A stretch of 42,038 nucleotides of DNA, from contig JBEVMR010000080.1 in the NCBI GenBank assembly GCA_040508545.1, positions 1 through 42,038 on the forward strand. The letters run 5' to 3'. Shown piece by piece: positions 29,450-37,845 of the stretch. The position numbers and the translations under genes were made by a program. This stretch comes from VRUE01 sp040508545. Lineage in GTDB: Bacteria > Actinomycetota > Thermoleophilia > Solirubrobacterales > 70-9. Each line of letters opens with the position of its first letter. The first letter of the stretch is position 1. The notes beneath the pieces were generated by a model that worked only from the letters and a program-made list of their open reading frames with translations, did not search any database and was not told where the DNA came from.

Positions 29450-30131
29450 GTGTCCGTCCCGAATCTGACCTGGTTGCGGCCCGCGCGCCTCGGCGGCTTG
29501 GTCGCCGTCTGCGCGATCGTCGCCCTGCTCGTCGCGATGGCCACGCCGAGCCACGCCGATGCCGCCCGCGCCCAATGCACGGGCACGTTTCAGGTCCTCC
29601 ACGACGACCACGTCGGCCGCCTCGACCTGCCCCGCGGCAACTACAGGATCACGATCCTTGCCTCCGGCCGGCCGGGCTGCGCCCAGGCCTCGGCCCTCCT
29701 CACTCGCTTCCTCGAGGACTTCGACGGCGTGTTGCCGGGTGGTTGGCGGGTCGGGGCCGCCAGCGCGACCTTCCTGCGTGCCCCCCGGGGTCGGCTTCCA
29801 CGTCGCCCGAGTCGGCAGCGGCGGTGGGGGTGGTGAAGGCGAAGAAGAAACGGAAGGCGGCGGCAGCGGCAGCCACGGCGCCCTCTTCTGCCCGGCGCCC
29901 TTCCGCGTCCTCAACAACGACCGAATCGGGCCGTTGCGGATCGCCAAGGGCGACTACTCGATCGTCCTCCTGCAGGCGCGCGGGCTCGCCTGCACCCAGG
30001 CCTCCCGGCTCTTCGCCCGCTTCCTCGAAGACTTCGACGGCGTCTTGCCGGCGCCCTGGGTGCTCGAGCCCCAGACCGCCAGCTTCCGCCGCAGCGCGGG
30101 CGCCGGTTTTCGGATCAAGCCACTGAGCTAG
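29450..30131 (+). pseudogene. secreted two-repeat protein with a +1 frameshift in a C6G4 run
   Basis: From GTG 29450: a signal peptide (GGLVAVCAIVALLVAMATPS, cut near HADA), then a repeat of about 85 residues, C-x-GTFQVLHDD..RLDLPRGNYRIT..CAQASALLTRFLEDFDG. A second copy, FCPAPFRVLNNDRIGPLRI..ACTQASRLFARFLEDFDGV, follows a Gly/Glu linker but is read in the +1 frame. The frames meet at GCCCCCCGGGG (29780-29789). Removing one C joins LRAP to GVGFHVARV, matching the second repeat's AGAGFRIK. A real mutation, a sequencing error, or slippage at CCC-C are all possible. Family unknown. The stop shares CTAG with the convergent exporter. Confidence 0.7.
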
Positions 30132-31735
30132 GCCGCCGGAGGCCCTTCGGCCGGCTCGGGTGCGTCCAGATCCGGCGCCTTCCCAGCGGGCATCCAGATC
30201 AGGGCGACGACGAAGGCGATCGCCATCGCTATCGCCATGCCGTAGAAGACCGTGCGCGAGGAGAGGGCGAAGTCGTACTGGACGGCGGAGAAGATCTCCT
30301 TTGCTTTCGCGCCGGCGCTTTCGGCGAAGGCAGCTTCGTTGCCACCCCCTGCTTCGGTCAGCGATTCGGCGATCGCGTCGGCCTCCGACTTGGGGATGCC
30401 CTCTTCGCCCAGCGTCGACTCGAGGTTCGACTTGTTCTGCAGGATCAGCACCGTGCCCAGCACGGCGAGGCCGAGGCTGGCGCCGAAGTTGCGCACCGTC
30501 TGCGTGATCCCGGTCGCCTCGCCATAGCGGTTGCGCGGCACCCTGTTGAGCGCGTCGGTGTTGGCGGGGCTGAGGACGAGGCCGACCCCGATCCCGGCCA
30601 TCACCATGTAGGGCCACTGAGAGCCGACCGAGAGCTCCGGCATTTCCTTCGCCCAGAGCGCGAAGCCGACGGCGGCGATGAGGCAGCCGGCGACGACGGT
30701 CGGCCGGGCGCCTTTCTGGTCGAGGATCCGGCCGCCGCGCTGCGTCGCGACGAAGAAGCCGGCGAAGAAGATCAGCAGGTAGAGCCCGGTTTCCGAGGCG
30801 CTTTCGCCGAGCGCGATCTGCGCGTACATGCTGGCGAAGAAGAAGAGCGGCACGAAGGCGATCATCAAGAGGAAGAGGATCGCGTTGTCGACCGCGAAGG
30901 CTCGGTCGGCGAAGGTGCGGATCTGCATCAGCGGGTGCTCGAGCCGCAGCTCGTAGCGGACGAAGGCGAGCAGCAGCGCGACGCCGGCGGCGATGCAGGC
31001 CCAGGTAACGACGCTGCCCCAGCCCCAGACGCTCGATTGCTGCAGGCCGAGCACCGCCAGGCCCATGCCGGCGGAGATCAGCACCGCGCCGCGATAGTCC
31101 ATCGGCGCCGGGTGCTTCTCGTTGGCCGGCTTAGCCTTGGCGGTGAAGATCAGCGAGAGGATCGCCACCGGCACGTTGATCCAGAAGATCGCCCGCCAGG
31201 TCCACTCGGTCAGGTAGCCGCCGGCAATCGGCCCGATCGAGGTGAAGGCGCCGGCGACGCCGAAGAAGATCGCCAGCGCGCGACCGCGCTCGCTGACGGG
31301 AAAGGCGCCGAGCACGATCGCCAGCGCCGCCGGGAACATCAGCGCCGCGCCGGCGCCCTGGATCACGCGGAAGGTGATCATCCACGCCTCGGCCACGCCG
31401 GTTTCGGGCGTCGCCCCGCAGAGCGCCGAGGCGGTGGCGAAGATCACGACGCCGATCACGACCATCGTGCGGTGGCCGGCGATGTCGGCCAGCCGGCCGC
31501 CGAAGGCGAACAGGGCCGAGAGCGAGAGCAGGTAGCCGTTGATGATCCACTGCACCCCGGTCGAGGAGAGCGAGAGGTCCTGCTGCAACTGGGGGATTGC
31601 GATCGCGACGATCGTCTGGTCGATGAAGGTCATCGAGACGGCGAAGATCATCGCCACGAGGATCAGTTTCTGGTTGGCGCCGCCGGTCTTTTCCATGCCT
31701 GTGGCGTTTGCCGCAAGCGCTCCGATTCCTCCCAT
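30128..31735 (-). CDS. DHA2-family (EmrB/QacA type) MFS exporter
   Basis: 535 residues with 14 predicted membrane spans. TM1 is LILVAMIFAVSMTFIDQTIV; its D-x-T-I-V (TIVAIAIP) is typical of DHA2 motif D1. The TM2-3 loop FGGRLADIAGHRTMVV carries motif A, and motif C is in TM5 (GPIAGGYL). It likely exports drugs or lipids using the proton gradient. The start is ATG 31735, or ATG 31695 (MEKTGG) which would begin closer to TM1. It is divergent from a small two-TM protein at 31768. A second DHA2 exporter lies at 34726-36279. Confidence 0.9.
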   Translation of the reverse strand: MGGIGALAANATGMEKTGGANQKLILVAMIFAVSMTFIDQTIVAIAIPQLQQDLSLSSTGVQWIINGYLLSLSALFAFGGRLADIAGHRTMVVIGVVIFATASALCGATPETGVAEAWMITFRVIQGAGAALMFPAALAIVLGAFPVSERGRALAIFFGVAGAFTSIGPIAGGYLTEWTWRAIFWINVPVAILSLIFTAKAKPANEKHPAPMDYRGAVLISAGMGLAVLGLQQSSVWGWGSVVTWACIAAGVALLLAFVRYELRLEHPLMQIRTFADRAFAVDNAILFLLMIAFVPLFFFASMYAQIALGESASETGLYLLIFFAGFFVATQRGGRILDQKGARPTVVAGCLIAAVGFALWAKEMPELSVGSQWPYMVMAGIGVGLVLSPANTDALNRVPRNRYGEATGITQTVRNFGASLGLAVLGTVLILQNKSNLESTLGEEGIPKSEADAIAESLTEAGGGNEAAFAESAGAKAKEIFSAVQYDFALSSRTVFYGMAIAMAIAFVVALIWMPAGKAPDLDAPEPAEGPPAA

Positions 31736-31751
31736 TGGCGGGCGGTTCCGA

Positions 31752-31757
31752 TAGGCT
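31752..31757 (+). promoter_or_regulatory. -10-like TAGGCT, leaderless start at 31768
   Basis: Part of CCGATAGGCTGCCGC (31748-31762), identical to 17716-17730; 10 nt from TAGGCT to the ATG. Confidence 0.5.
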
Positions 31758-31767
31758 GCCGCCGCTC

Positions 31768-31941
31768 ATGCCTGACGTCTTCTGGATCGGCTTTGGAATA
31801 ACCGCCTTCTGCGTGCTCGTCGGCTTCGTCGCCGGGGTTCGCTCGGCCACGACCAGCACGCTGACCGCGATCGCGATCGCCGCCTTTCTCGGTTTGATGG
31901 CCGGCTTCCCGCTGATGGCGATCGGCCTCTCCAACGCCTAG
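31768..31941 (+). CDS. 57-residue two-TM membrane protein
   Basis: MPDVFWIGFGITAFCVLVGF, a short hydrophilic turn (RSATTST), then LTAIAIAAFLGLMAGFPLMA. Two membrane helices and almost nothing else. No family recognised. The start is supported by the leaderless TAGGCT promoter and by the divergent exporter upstream. Confidence 0.6.
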   Translation: MPDVFWIGFGITAFCVLVGFVAGVRSATTSTLTAIAIAAFLGLMAGFPLMAIGLSNA

Positions 31942-32033
31942 GCCCTCCCCGCCGAGCCACCTCGGCATAATCGATCTGCACCTCGGGTAGCCGCTCGGTG
32001 CGGTTCCGACCCAGCAAATAGGAGGGAGCAGAG

Positions 32034-32873
32034 ATGGCTCAGGCAACTTCGGTCCCGGCGGTGATGCTTCACGACCGGGTCGAGATCCCCCAGCTCGGCT
32101 TCGGCGTCTTCCAGGTGCCTCCCGAAGACACGCAAGAAGTGGTCGAGGAGGCGCTCGAGGTCGGCTACCGCCACATCGACACCGCCGGCGCCTACCGCAA
32201 CGAGCGCGGGGTGGGGGCGGCGATCGCGGCCTCCGGCATCCCCCGCGAGGAGATCTTCGTCACGACCAAGCTCTGGAACTCGTACCAGGGCTACGAGTCC
32301 ACCCTGGGCACCTTCGGCAAGAGCCTCGCCCGGCTCGGGCTGGACCACGTCGACCTCTACCTGATCCACTGGCCGGTGCCGACCGAGGGCCGGGCGCTGG
32401 ACACCTGGCGCGCCTTCGAACGGATCCACGACGAAGGGCGTTCGCGCACGATCGGCGTCTCCAACTTCCGCGTCGAGGATCTGGAGCAGCTCGAGCAGCA
32501 GGCCTTCGTCCAGCCGACCGTCAACCAGATCGAGCTGCATCCCCACTTCCCCCAGGCCGAGCTGCGCGCCTGGCACGAAGAACACGCCATCGCGACTGAG
32601 TCCTGGAGCCCGCTCGCCCAAGGGGGGCTGCTCGTCAACGAGACGATCGCCGGCGTCGCTGCCCGCCACGACCGCACCCCGGCCCAGGTGATCCTGCGTT
32701 GGCATCTGCAGCTCGGCAACGTCGTCATCCCCAAGTCGGTCACCCCAAAGCGGATGCGCGAGAACTTCGAGCTCTTCGACTTCGAGCTCGGCGACGAGGA
32801 CATGACCGAGATCGCCGCCCTCGACGTCGGCCAGCGGATCGGCCCCGATCCGGCGACCTTCGTCTCGCCATAA
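32034..32873 (+). CDS. aldo/keto reductase
   Basis: 279 residues of (beta/alpha)8 barrel. Catalytic tetrad: Asp in HIDTAGAYRNE with Tyr, Lys in VTTKLWN, His in YLIHWPVP. The NADPH site is VIPKSVTPKRMRENF, the IPKS-x6-R motif. It reduces carbonyls using NADPH in the cytoplasm; the class is close to 2,5-diketo-gluconate reductases/AKR5. ATG 32034 has an excellent ribosome site (AGGAGGGAG, 7 nt), unlike the leaderless neighbours. Its TAA overlaps a presumed ATA start of the next gene. Confidence 0.92.
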   Translation: MAQATSVPAVMLHDRVEIPQLGFGVFQVPPEDTQEVVEEALEVGYRHIDTAGAYRNERGVGAAIAASGIPREEIFVTTKLWNSYQGYESTLGTFGKSLARLGLDHVDLYLIHWPVPTEGRALDTWRAFERIHDEGRSRTIGVSNFRVEDLEQLEQQAFVQPTVNQIELHPHFPQAELRAWHEEHAIATESWSPLAQGGLLVNETIAGVAARHDRTPAQVILRWHLQLGNVVIPKSVTPKRMRENFELFDFELGDEDMTEIAALDVGQRIGPDPATFVSP

Positions 32874-33541
32874 GCCTCCGGCTCGTCAACGCGGTCGCCG
32901 CGACCGCGTTCGTAATCGGCGGCTCGCTGTTCGCGCTCGGCGCGGCGCTGGCGCAGTCGGGCGCTTCCCCGAGCCTCTATCTATCCGTCTACCTGGTCGG
33001 CGGCGTCTTCTTCAGCACCGGGGGCTTCGCCTCGCTGGTCCAGGTGGTCAACGAGCCCGACGACCTCGGCGGAGTCGAGCCAAGCCGCTGGCGCTGGTGG
33101 TCGCGCGAACCGGAACGGCTGGCATGGCTCAGCGCCGCGATCCTCTTCACCGGCACGCTCGTCTTCGCGATCAACCTCGTCGACTCGTTCATCGAGGGGC
33201 TTGGCGCAACGGCCGAGGACAGGCTGGTCTGGTCTCCCGACATCGTCGGCTGCCTGCTCTTCCTCGTCTCGGGCCATCTTGCGATGGTCGGGATTGCCGG
33301 CGGTTGGCGCCGTTTTTGGCGCCGGCGCGACCTCGGCTGGTGGATCGTCGCGGTCAACCAGCTCGGCTCGGTCCTCTTCTTCGTTTCCGCCGTCGCCTCG
33401 TTCGTGCGCCCCTCCAGCGGTGGCGAGCTTGCGGTCGGCGTCGCGAACTGGGGCACCTTGACCGGCGCCCTCTGCTTCGCGATCGCCGGCGTCATGCAGG
33501 AGCTCGAGCACCCTGCGGGCCCGCGGCGGCGGCGGGCATAG
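32870..33541 (+). CDS. six-TM membrane protein, probable ATA start
   Basis: 223 residues if begun at ATA 32870 (SLRLVNAVAATAFVIGG next). About six hydrophobic spans: FVIGGSLFALGAALA, YLSVYLVGGVFFSTGGF, LAWLSAAILFTGTLVFAINL, IVGCLLFLVSGHLAMVGI, WWIVAVNQLGSVLFFVSAV, LTGALCFAIAGVMQEL. It resembles YrhK-domain membrane proteins; not certain. No ATG/GTG/TTG lies near the N-terminus in this frame: TTG 32699 would add 57 Arg-rich residues that are antisense-like. ATAA overlaps the AKR stop just where ATGA would be expected. Confidence 0.7.
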   Translation: MSLRLVNAVAATAFVIGGSLFALGAALAQSGASPSLYLSVYLVGGVFFSTGGFASLVQVVNEPDDLGGVEPSRWRWWSREPERLAWLSAAILFTGTLVFAINLVDSFIEGLGATAEDRLVWSPDIVGCLLFLVSGHLAMVGIAGGWRRFWRRRDLGWWIVAVNQLGSVLFFVSAVASFVRPSSGGELAVGVANWGTLTGALCFAIAGVMQELEHPAGPRRRRA

Positions 33542-33557
33542 AGCGACGACAGGGCTC

Positions 33558-34733
33558 TTAGGCCTCGGCCGCGCCGGGGCGCCGGACCGCGTGGCGACCC
33601 TCGCCGTACAGGCGGGTCTCGTAGGCGATCATCGCCCAGAGCAGCACGTTGGCGGCCGCGAGCGCGGCGAGGGCGGGCACCTCCATCGCGACCGGCACGA
33701 GAATCAGCAGGACCACTGCGAGCAGCAGGCGCTGGCGGTTGACCGAGTGGACGTGGCGGTAGCGAAAGGCGACGAGGCCGAGTAGGTAGAGGGCGATGCC
33801 GCCGAGCAGGGCGAAGGCCGGCACGGCGTCGAGCTGGTCGTCGAAGTGGCCGATCGTCTTCTTCAGGCCGAGCGCGACGAGGACGATGCCGGCGACCATC
33901 GGCAGGTGCAGGTAGGAGTAGGAGTCGCGCGCCATCTCGTTTTGAACCTGACCCGGCTCGGCCTCGACCAGGCGGCGGCCGGAGACGATCGCGACGATGT
34001 CGAAGTAGGTCCACCAGAGCGCCGCCGTGAGGGCGACGCCGAGCACCGCGGTGGCGCCGATGCCGAAGGTGAGCGCGCCGGCGGCGCCGACGCCGATCGC
34101 GACGATCGACTCGCCGAGGGCGATGATCACGATCAGCCCGTGCCGCTCGGCGAAGTGACCGGGGACCAGTTTCCAGCCGCGGGAGCCGAAGAGGTAGGGC
34201 CCGCCCATGTCGAGCAGCAGGGCGAGCGCCCAGAGGGCGCCCTGGGCGAGGCCGTCGAAGAGCGAGGCCGTGGCCAGCAGCGTGACCGCGATCGCGGTGC
34301 TTGCGGCGAGGCCGAGCACCGAGTGGCGCAGGGCGTCGTCATCCGGGCTGGCCAGCATGAAGAGGCCGATGTGCGCGACCCGCACGGCCCCGTAAGCGAG
34401 GGCGAAGACGAGCGCCAGGTCCCCGAAGGCTTCCGGCACGCAGAGCGAGACGATCAAGAGCGCCGCCATCGCGCCGAACATGACCAGCCGCACCGCGCCC
34501 TCCTCGGGGTCGATCAGGCTGGTCAGCCAGGCGTAGCCGACCCAGGCCCACCAGAGCATGCCCAGCACGAGCAGGCCCTGGGCCAGTCCCGACCAGCTCG
34601 GGTGGTGGGACATCAACGCGGTGCACTGGGTCAGCGCGAGGACGAAGATCAGGTCGAAGAAGAGCTCCAGCGGCGTTACGCGCTCTTCTTCGCGCAGGGC
34701 CGCGCTCAGCCGCGGTCGCCGTTCTTCAGGCAT
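33558..34733 (-). CDS. LtrA-like (low temperature requirement) membrane protein
   Basis: 391 residues, mostly membrane, with the family hallmark near the start: VTPLELFFDLIFVLALTQ, then a tryptophan-rich WWAWVGYAWLTSLIDPEE segment. Later come WWTYFD and SYSYLHLPMVAGIVL, also typical of LtrA. Ten to twelve helices. The biochemical role of LtrA is not established. ATG 34733 overlaps the end of the upstream exporter by 8 bp, so the two are likely co-translated. The longer upstream reading frame is Ser/Pro/Arg-rich and rejected. Confidence 0.88.
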   Translation of the reverse strand: MPEERRPRLSAALREEERVTPLELFFDLIFVLALTQCTALMSHHPSWSGLAQGLLVLGMLWWAWVGYAWLTSLIDPEEGAVRLVMFGAMAALLIVSLCVPEAFGDLALVFALAYGAVRVAHIGLFMLASPDDDALRHSVLGLAASTAIAVTLLATASLFDGLAQGALWALALLLDMGGPYLFGSRGWKLVPGHFAERHGLIVIIALGESIVAIGVGAAGALTFGIGATAVLGVALTAALWWTYFDIVAIVSGRRLVEAEPGQVQNEMARDSYSYLHLPMVAGIVLVALGLKKTIGHFDDQLDAVPAFALLGGIALYLLGLVAFRYRHVHSVNRQRLLLAVVLLILVPVAMEVPALAALAAANVLLWAMIAYETRLYGEGRHAVRRPGAAEA

Positions 34734-36279
34734 CCTCGGCAGCGTAGTGCTCGAGCAGAGCCTGCTCCTCGTCCCGTTTGGGGAAGCCGAAGAAGACGAG
34801 CGCGGCGCCGAGCAGGACGGCGACGATGCCGGCGGCATACGCCAACTCGTCGCCCTGCAGGAACGACGACTTGGCGGCGGCGATGATCTGGTTCGAGTAG
34901 GCCGGGTACTGGCTGGCGAGATCGGCGGCGCTGGAGAAGGACTTGGTCAGCTCGCCCTGGACGTTCTCGCTGGCCTTGCTTCCTTCCGGCGAGGCGGCGA
35001 TCGCCGCGCCCGCCGCGGCGGCGTAGCCGGCGGTCAGCAGCGCGCCGAAGATCGACTGCATGATCGCGCCGCCGAGGTCGCGCTGCAGGTCGGCCGTGCC
35101 CGAGGCCATCCCCGCCCGCCGCACCGGCACCGAGCCGGTCAGCGAGTGTGAGGCCGGGGTGCCGGCGAAGCCGACGCCGATCCCGATCAGGGCGTAGCCG
35201 AGACCGACCTTCCAGTAGGGAATCCCCTGCTTCCAGAGCAGCAGCATGACGAGGAAGCCGAGCAGGCAGAAGGCGTAGCCGACGAGCAGGGTGAAGCGGG
35301 CGCCGCGGCTCTCGACCAGCTTCGCCGAGCGTGGCGCGACGACGACCATCAGCGCCGCCGCCGGCAGGATCGCCAGGCCGGAGTCGAGGGTCGAGTACTC
35401 GAGCACGTTCTGCAGGAACTGCTGGCCGATGAACATCGCCCCCATCAGCGAGCCGAAGACGATGATCCCGGCGCAGGCCGCGACCCAGAAGATCCGTCGC
35501 GCGGCGACCTCGAGGTCGTACAGCGGCGCGGCGACGCGGCGCTGGCGCCTGACGAAGACGACCGTTGCCGCCAGGGCGACGAGGCCGAGGCCGATCGCGA
35601 CCGTGCCCTTGCCGGGCACCGGAGCCAGGTTGATCCCGAGCACGAGGGCGGCGACCAGCAGCATCGAGAGGATGCCGCCGAGGTTGTCGACCGGGTCGCT
35701 GGTCTCGTTGACGTGGGCGGGGACGAAGCGCCAGGCCATGAAGAGGGCTAGGACGGCGAGCGGCAGGGTGACGAGGAAGACCGAGCCCCAGTCGAACTGC
35801 TCGAGCAGGGCGCCGGAGAGCAGCGGCCCGAGCGAGGCGATCGCGCCGCCGATCGCCGACCAGAGTGCGATCGAGCGGGTCCGCGCCTGGCCCGACCAGA
35901 GCGCCGTGATCAGCGCCAGGGTGGTCGGGAAGGCCATGCCGGCGGCGACGCCGCCGAGCACGCGGGCGACGAAGAGGACCTCGTCCGAGGGCGCCAGCCC
36001 GGCCAGCAGGGAGGCGGGGATCGAGAGGCCCATGCCGAGCAGCAGCATCATCTTGCGGCCGTAGCGGTCGCCGAGGGCGCCGAGGTAGAGGACCGAGGTC
36101 GCGAGCCCGAGCGAGTAGCCGACGGCGATCAGGTTGAGCGTCGTCTGGCCGGAGCCGAAGGCCTTGCCGATGTCCGGCAGGGCGACGTTGGCGACGGCGA
36201 GGTTGAGGTTGGCGACGGCGGCGACCAGGATCAGCGCGGCGAGGACCAGTCCGGCGCGCTTGGGGCTCGTCTCCGTCAT
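34726..36279 (-). CDS. DHA2-family MFS exporter
   Basis: 517 residues with 14 spans: LVLAALILVAAVANLNLAVA then VANVALPDIG, motif A in GALGDRYGRKMMLLLG, motif C in GPLLSGALL. A long loop between the last two spans (about 425-470, Ser/Ala-rich) is normal in DHA2 members. Probable drug or metabolite exporter, co-transcribed with the LtrA-like gene (8-bp overlap). ATG 36279 is preceded by TAGGTT at a 10-nt distance and no ribosome site. Confidence 0.9.
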   Translation of the reverse strand: MTETSPKRAGLVLAALILVAAVANLNLAVANVALPDIGKAFGSGQTTLNLIAVGYSLGLATSVLYLGALGDRYGRKMMLLLGMGLSIPASLLAGLAPSDEVLFVARVLGGVAAGMAFPTTLALITALWSGQARTRSIALWSAIGGAIASLGPLLSGALLEQFDWGSVFLVTLPLAVLALFMAWRFVPAHVNETSDPVDNLGGILSMLLVAALVLGINLAPVPGKGTVAIGLGLVALAATVVFVRRQRRVAAPLYDLEVAARRIFWVAACAGIIVFGSLMGAMFIGQQFLQNVLEYSTLDSGLAILPAAALMVVVAPRSAKLVESRGARFTLLVGYAFCLLGFLVMLLLWKQGIPYWKVGLGYALIGIGVGFAGTPASHSLTGSVPVRRAGMASGTADLQRDLGGAIMQSIFGALLTAGYAAAAGAAIAASPEGSKASENVQGELTKSFSSAADLASQYPAYSNQIIAAAKSSFLQGDELAYAAGIVAVLLGAALVFFGFPKRDEEQALLEHYAAEDA

Positions 36280-36289
36280 CTACCGCTGC

Positions 36290-36295
36290 AACCTA
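36290..36295 (-). promoter_or_regulatory. -10-like TAGGTT, leaderless start at 36279
   Basis: Minus strand: TAGGTT, GCAGCGGTAG, ATG. Confidence 0.4.
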
Positions 36296-36352
36296 TCCCA
36301 GCATGACGGTCCTCACGCGGGGACCCACCCGGCCCTGAAAGGATTGGCGCCG

Positions 36353-37360
36353 ATGGCGGACCAGCGCAAGCGCCCGGAGCAGCCGCGGGCCGAGAAGGTC
36401 CTGCCGGGGATCTGGCGGCTGCGACTGCCGCTGCCATGGCCCGGCGTCCCGCACGGCAACGTCTGGGCGGTCGCCGCCGACGGCGGCATCGTCCTCTTCG
36501 ACACCGGCATCGGCGGCAAGGGCGGTCTGCGCCGCTTCGACCTCGCCCTCTCCCAGGCCGGCTTCGGACTCGAGGACGTGCGCCTGCTCGTCTGCACCCA
36601 CTCGCACACCGATCACTACGGGCTCGCGGCTCCGATCGTCGAGGGGGCCAGCTGCGAGCTCTGGATGCACCCCGCCTGGGGGCACGTGCGCCTGATGGCC
36701 GACGACCCGGCCGCGGCGCTCGAGAACCGGATCGAGGTGGCGCGGCAGAGCGGGGTGCCACCCGCCGCCCTGGAGCGTTACCGGGCCATGCGTGAAGACG
36801 ACGACGACAACGGCATCGACGCGATCGTCGAGCCCGACCGCGATCTGTTGCCGGGGGTCGAGATCGAGACCGACCTCGGCACCTGGCAGGTGTACGAGAC
36901 GCCCGGCCACGCCCCGTCCCACGTCGTCCTGCACCAACCCGAGCGCAAGCTCTTGATCTCCGGCGACCACCTGCTCGGCCGCACCGTGCTCTTCTTCGAC
37001 CACGGCCACAGCCCCGACCCGGTCGGCGAATTCCTCGGCGGCCTCGATGAGGTCGAGCCGCTCGACGTCGACCTCGTCCTGCCCGGTCACGGCCGCACCT
37101 TCCGCGACCCCGAGGCGAAGATCGCCGAGGCGCGGCGCCAGGTAGGTGAGCTGCTGAGCAAAACCCGCGCCGCTCTCGCCGATGGCGAGAAGACCGCCTT
37201 CGACATCGTTGCCGGCCTGCTCGGCCCCGACAACGTCAACTCCCCAGCCAGCGCCTGGGCGCTGCAGATAGTCCTCTCCTGCCTCGACCACCTGACGATC
37301 CAGGGCGAGGTCGTAGCGGTCGATGGAACCGATCCCAAGCGTTGGCGGTTGGCGGGATGA
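36353..37360 (+). CDS. metallo-beta-lactamase-fold hydrolase
   Basis: 335 residues. Metal ligands: HSHTDHYG (H-x-H-x-D-H), GHAPSHV, the bridging Asp in SGDHLLG, and His in LPGHGRTF. The N-terminal GNVWAVAADGGIVLFDTGIGG is the usual first hairpin. A C-terminal helical extension (about 230-335) with a winged-helix-like end resembles the MBL group fused to BLACT_WH (as in LACTB2). Likely a thioester or ester hydrolase; substrate unknown. ATG 36353 has GAAAGGATT about 10 nt upstream; the 73-codon upstream extension overlaps the divergent exporter and is discarded. Confidence 0.88.
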   Translation: MADQRKRPEQPRAEKVLPGIWRLRLPLPWPGVPHGNVWAVAADGGIVLFDTGIGGKGGLRRFDLALSQAGFGLEDVRLLVCTHSHTDHYGLAAPIVEGASCELWMHPAWGHVRLMADDPAAALENRIEVARQSGVPPAALERYRAMREDDDDNGIDAIVEPDRDLLPGVEIETDLGTWQVYETPGHAPSHVVLHQPERKLLISGDHLLGRTVLFFDHGHSPDPVGEFLGGLDEVEPLDVDLVLPGHGRTFRDPEAKIAEARRQVGELLSKTRAALADGEKTAFDIVAGLLGPDNVNSPASAWALQIVLSCLDHLTIQGEVVAVDGTDPKRWRLAG

Positions 37361-37377
37361 CCACCCGCTCACCTCGC

Positions 37378-37383
37378 TAGGCT
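37378..37383 (+). promoter_or_regulatory. -10-like TAGGCT, leaderless start at 37392
   Basis: TAGGCT, CCCCGATC, then GTG 37392. Confidence 0.5.
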
Positions 37384-37391
37384 CCCCGATC

Positions 37392-37835
37392 GTGGCTAGC
37401 TTCACTCTTTTCCGCGAGGTGGCGGCGCCGCCGGAGACGGTGTTCGACGTGCTTACCGATCATCGGCGCTATGCGGAGATGACGCCGCTGCGCAAGTCCG
37501 TGCTCGAGCGCGAGGGGGAGCCGGCGCCCAACGGGGTCGGGTCGATCCGGAAGCTCTCGGCGGTGGGGCCGGCGCTGCGCGAGGAGACGATCGTCTACGA
37601 GCGGCCGAGCCGCTTCTCCTACAAGCTGCTGTCCGGTCTGCCGGTCCGCGACCACGTCGGCACGGTGTCGCTGGAGCCGAACGGGGCCGGGACCAAGGTC
37701 ACCTACGCGGTGAAGACGACGGCGACGGTGCCGGTCGTCGGAGGCGTCGTCGTCGCTGTCGTCAAGCAGGGCGTTACGCAGCTGCTCAACGGGGTCTCCG
37801 CCGAGGCCGAGCAGCGCGCCGCCGGCAAGGGCTGA
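37392..37835 (+). CDS. SRPBCC-fold (polyketide cyclase/dehydrase-like) protein
   Basis: 147 residues from GTG 37392. A START-like helix-grip fold: FTLFREVAAPPETVFDVLTD, HRRYAEMTPLRKSVL, a beta-rich middle (GSIRKLSAVGPALREET, FSYKLLSGLPVRDHVGTVSL) and a long C-terminal helix. It binds a hydrophobic ligand; no defined enzymology. The longer frame from 37323 overlaps the MBL gene and ignores the TAGGCT promoter. Confidence 0.82.
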   Translation: MASFTLFREVAAPPETVFDVLTDHRRYAEMTPLRKSVLEREGEPAPNGVGSIRKLSAVGPALREETIVYERPSRFSYKLLSGLPVRDHVGTVSLEPNGAGTKVTYAVKTTATVPVVGGVVVAVVKQGVTQLLNGVSAEAEQRAAGKG

Positions 37836-37845
37836 GCCGGCCCGG

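Noticed and set aside
33846..34886. 346-codon plus-strand ORF antisense to the LtrA-like gene
   Set aside because: Asp/Gly/Arg-rich shadow without domains; the sense gene shows LtrA motifs and membrane helices.
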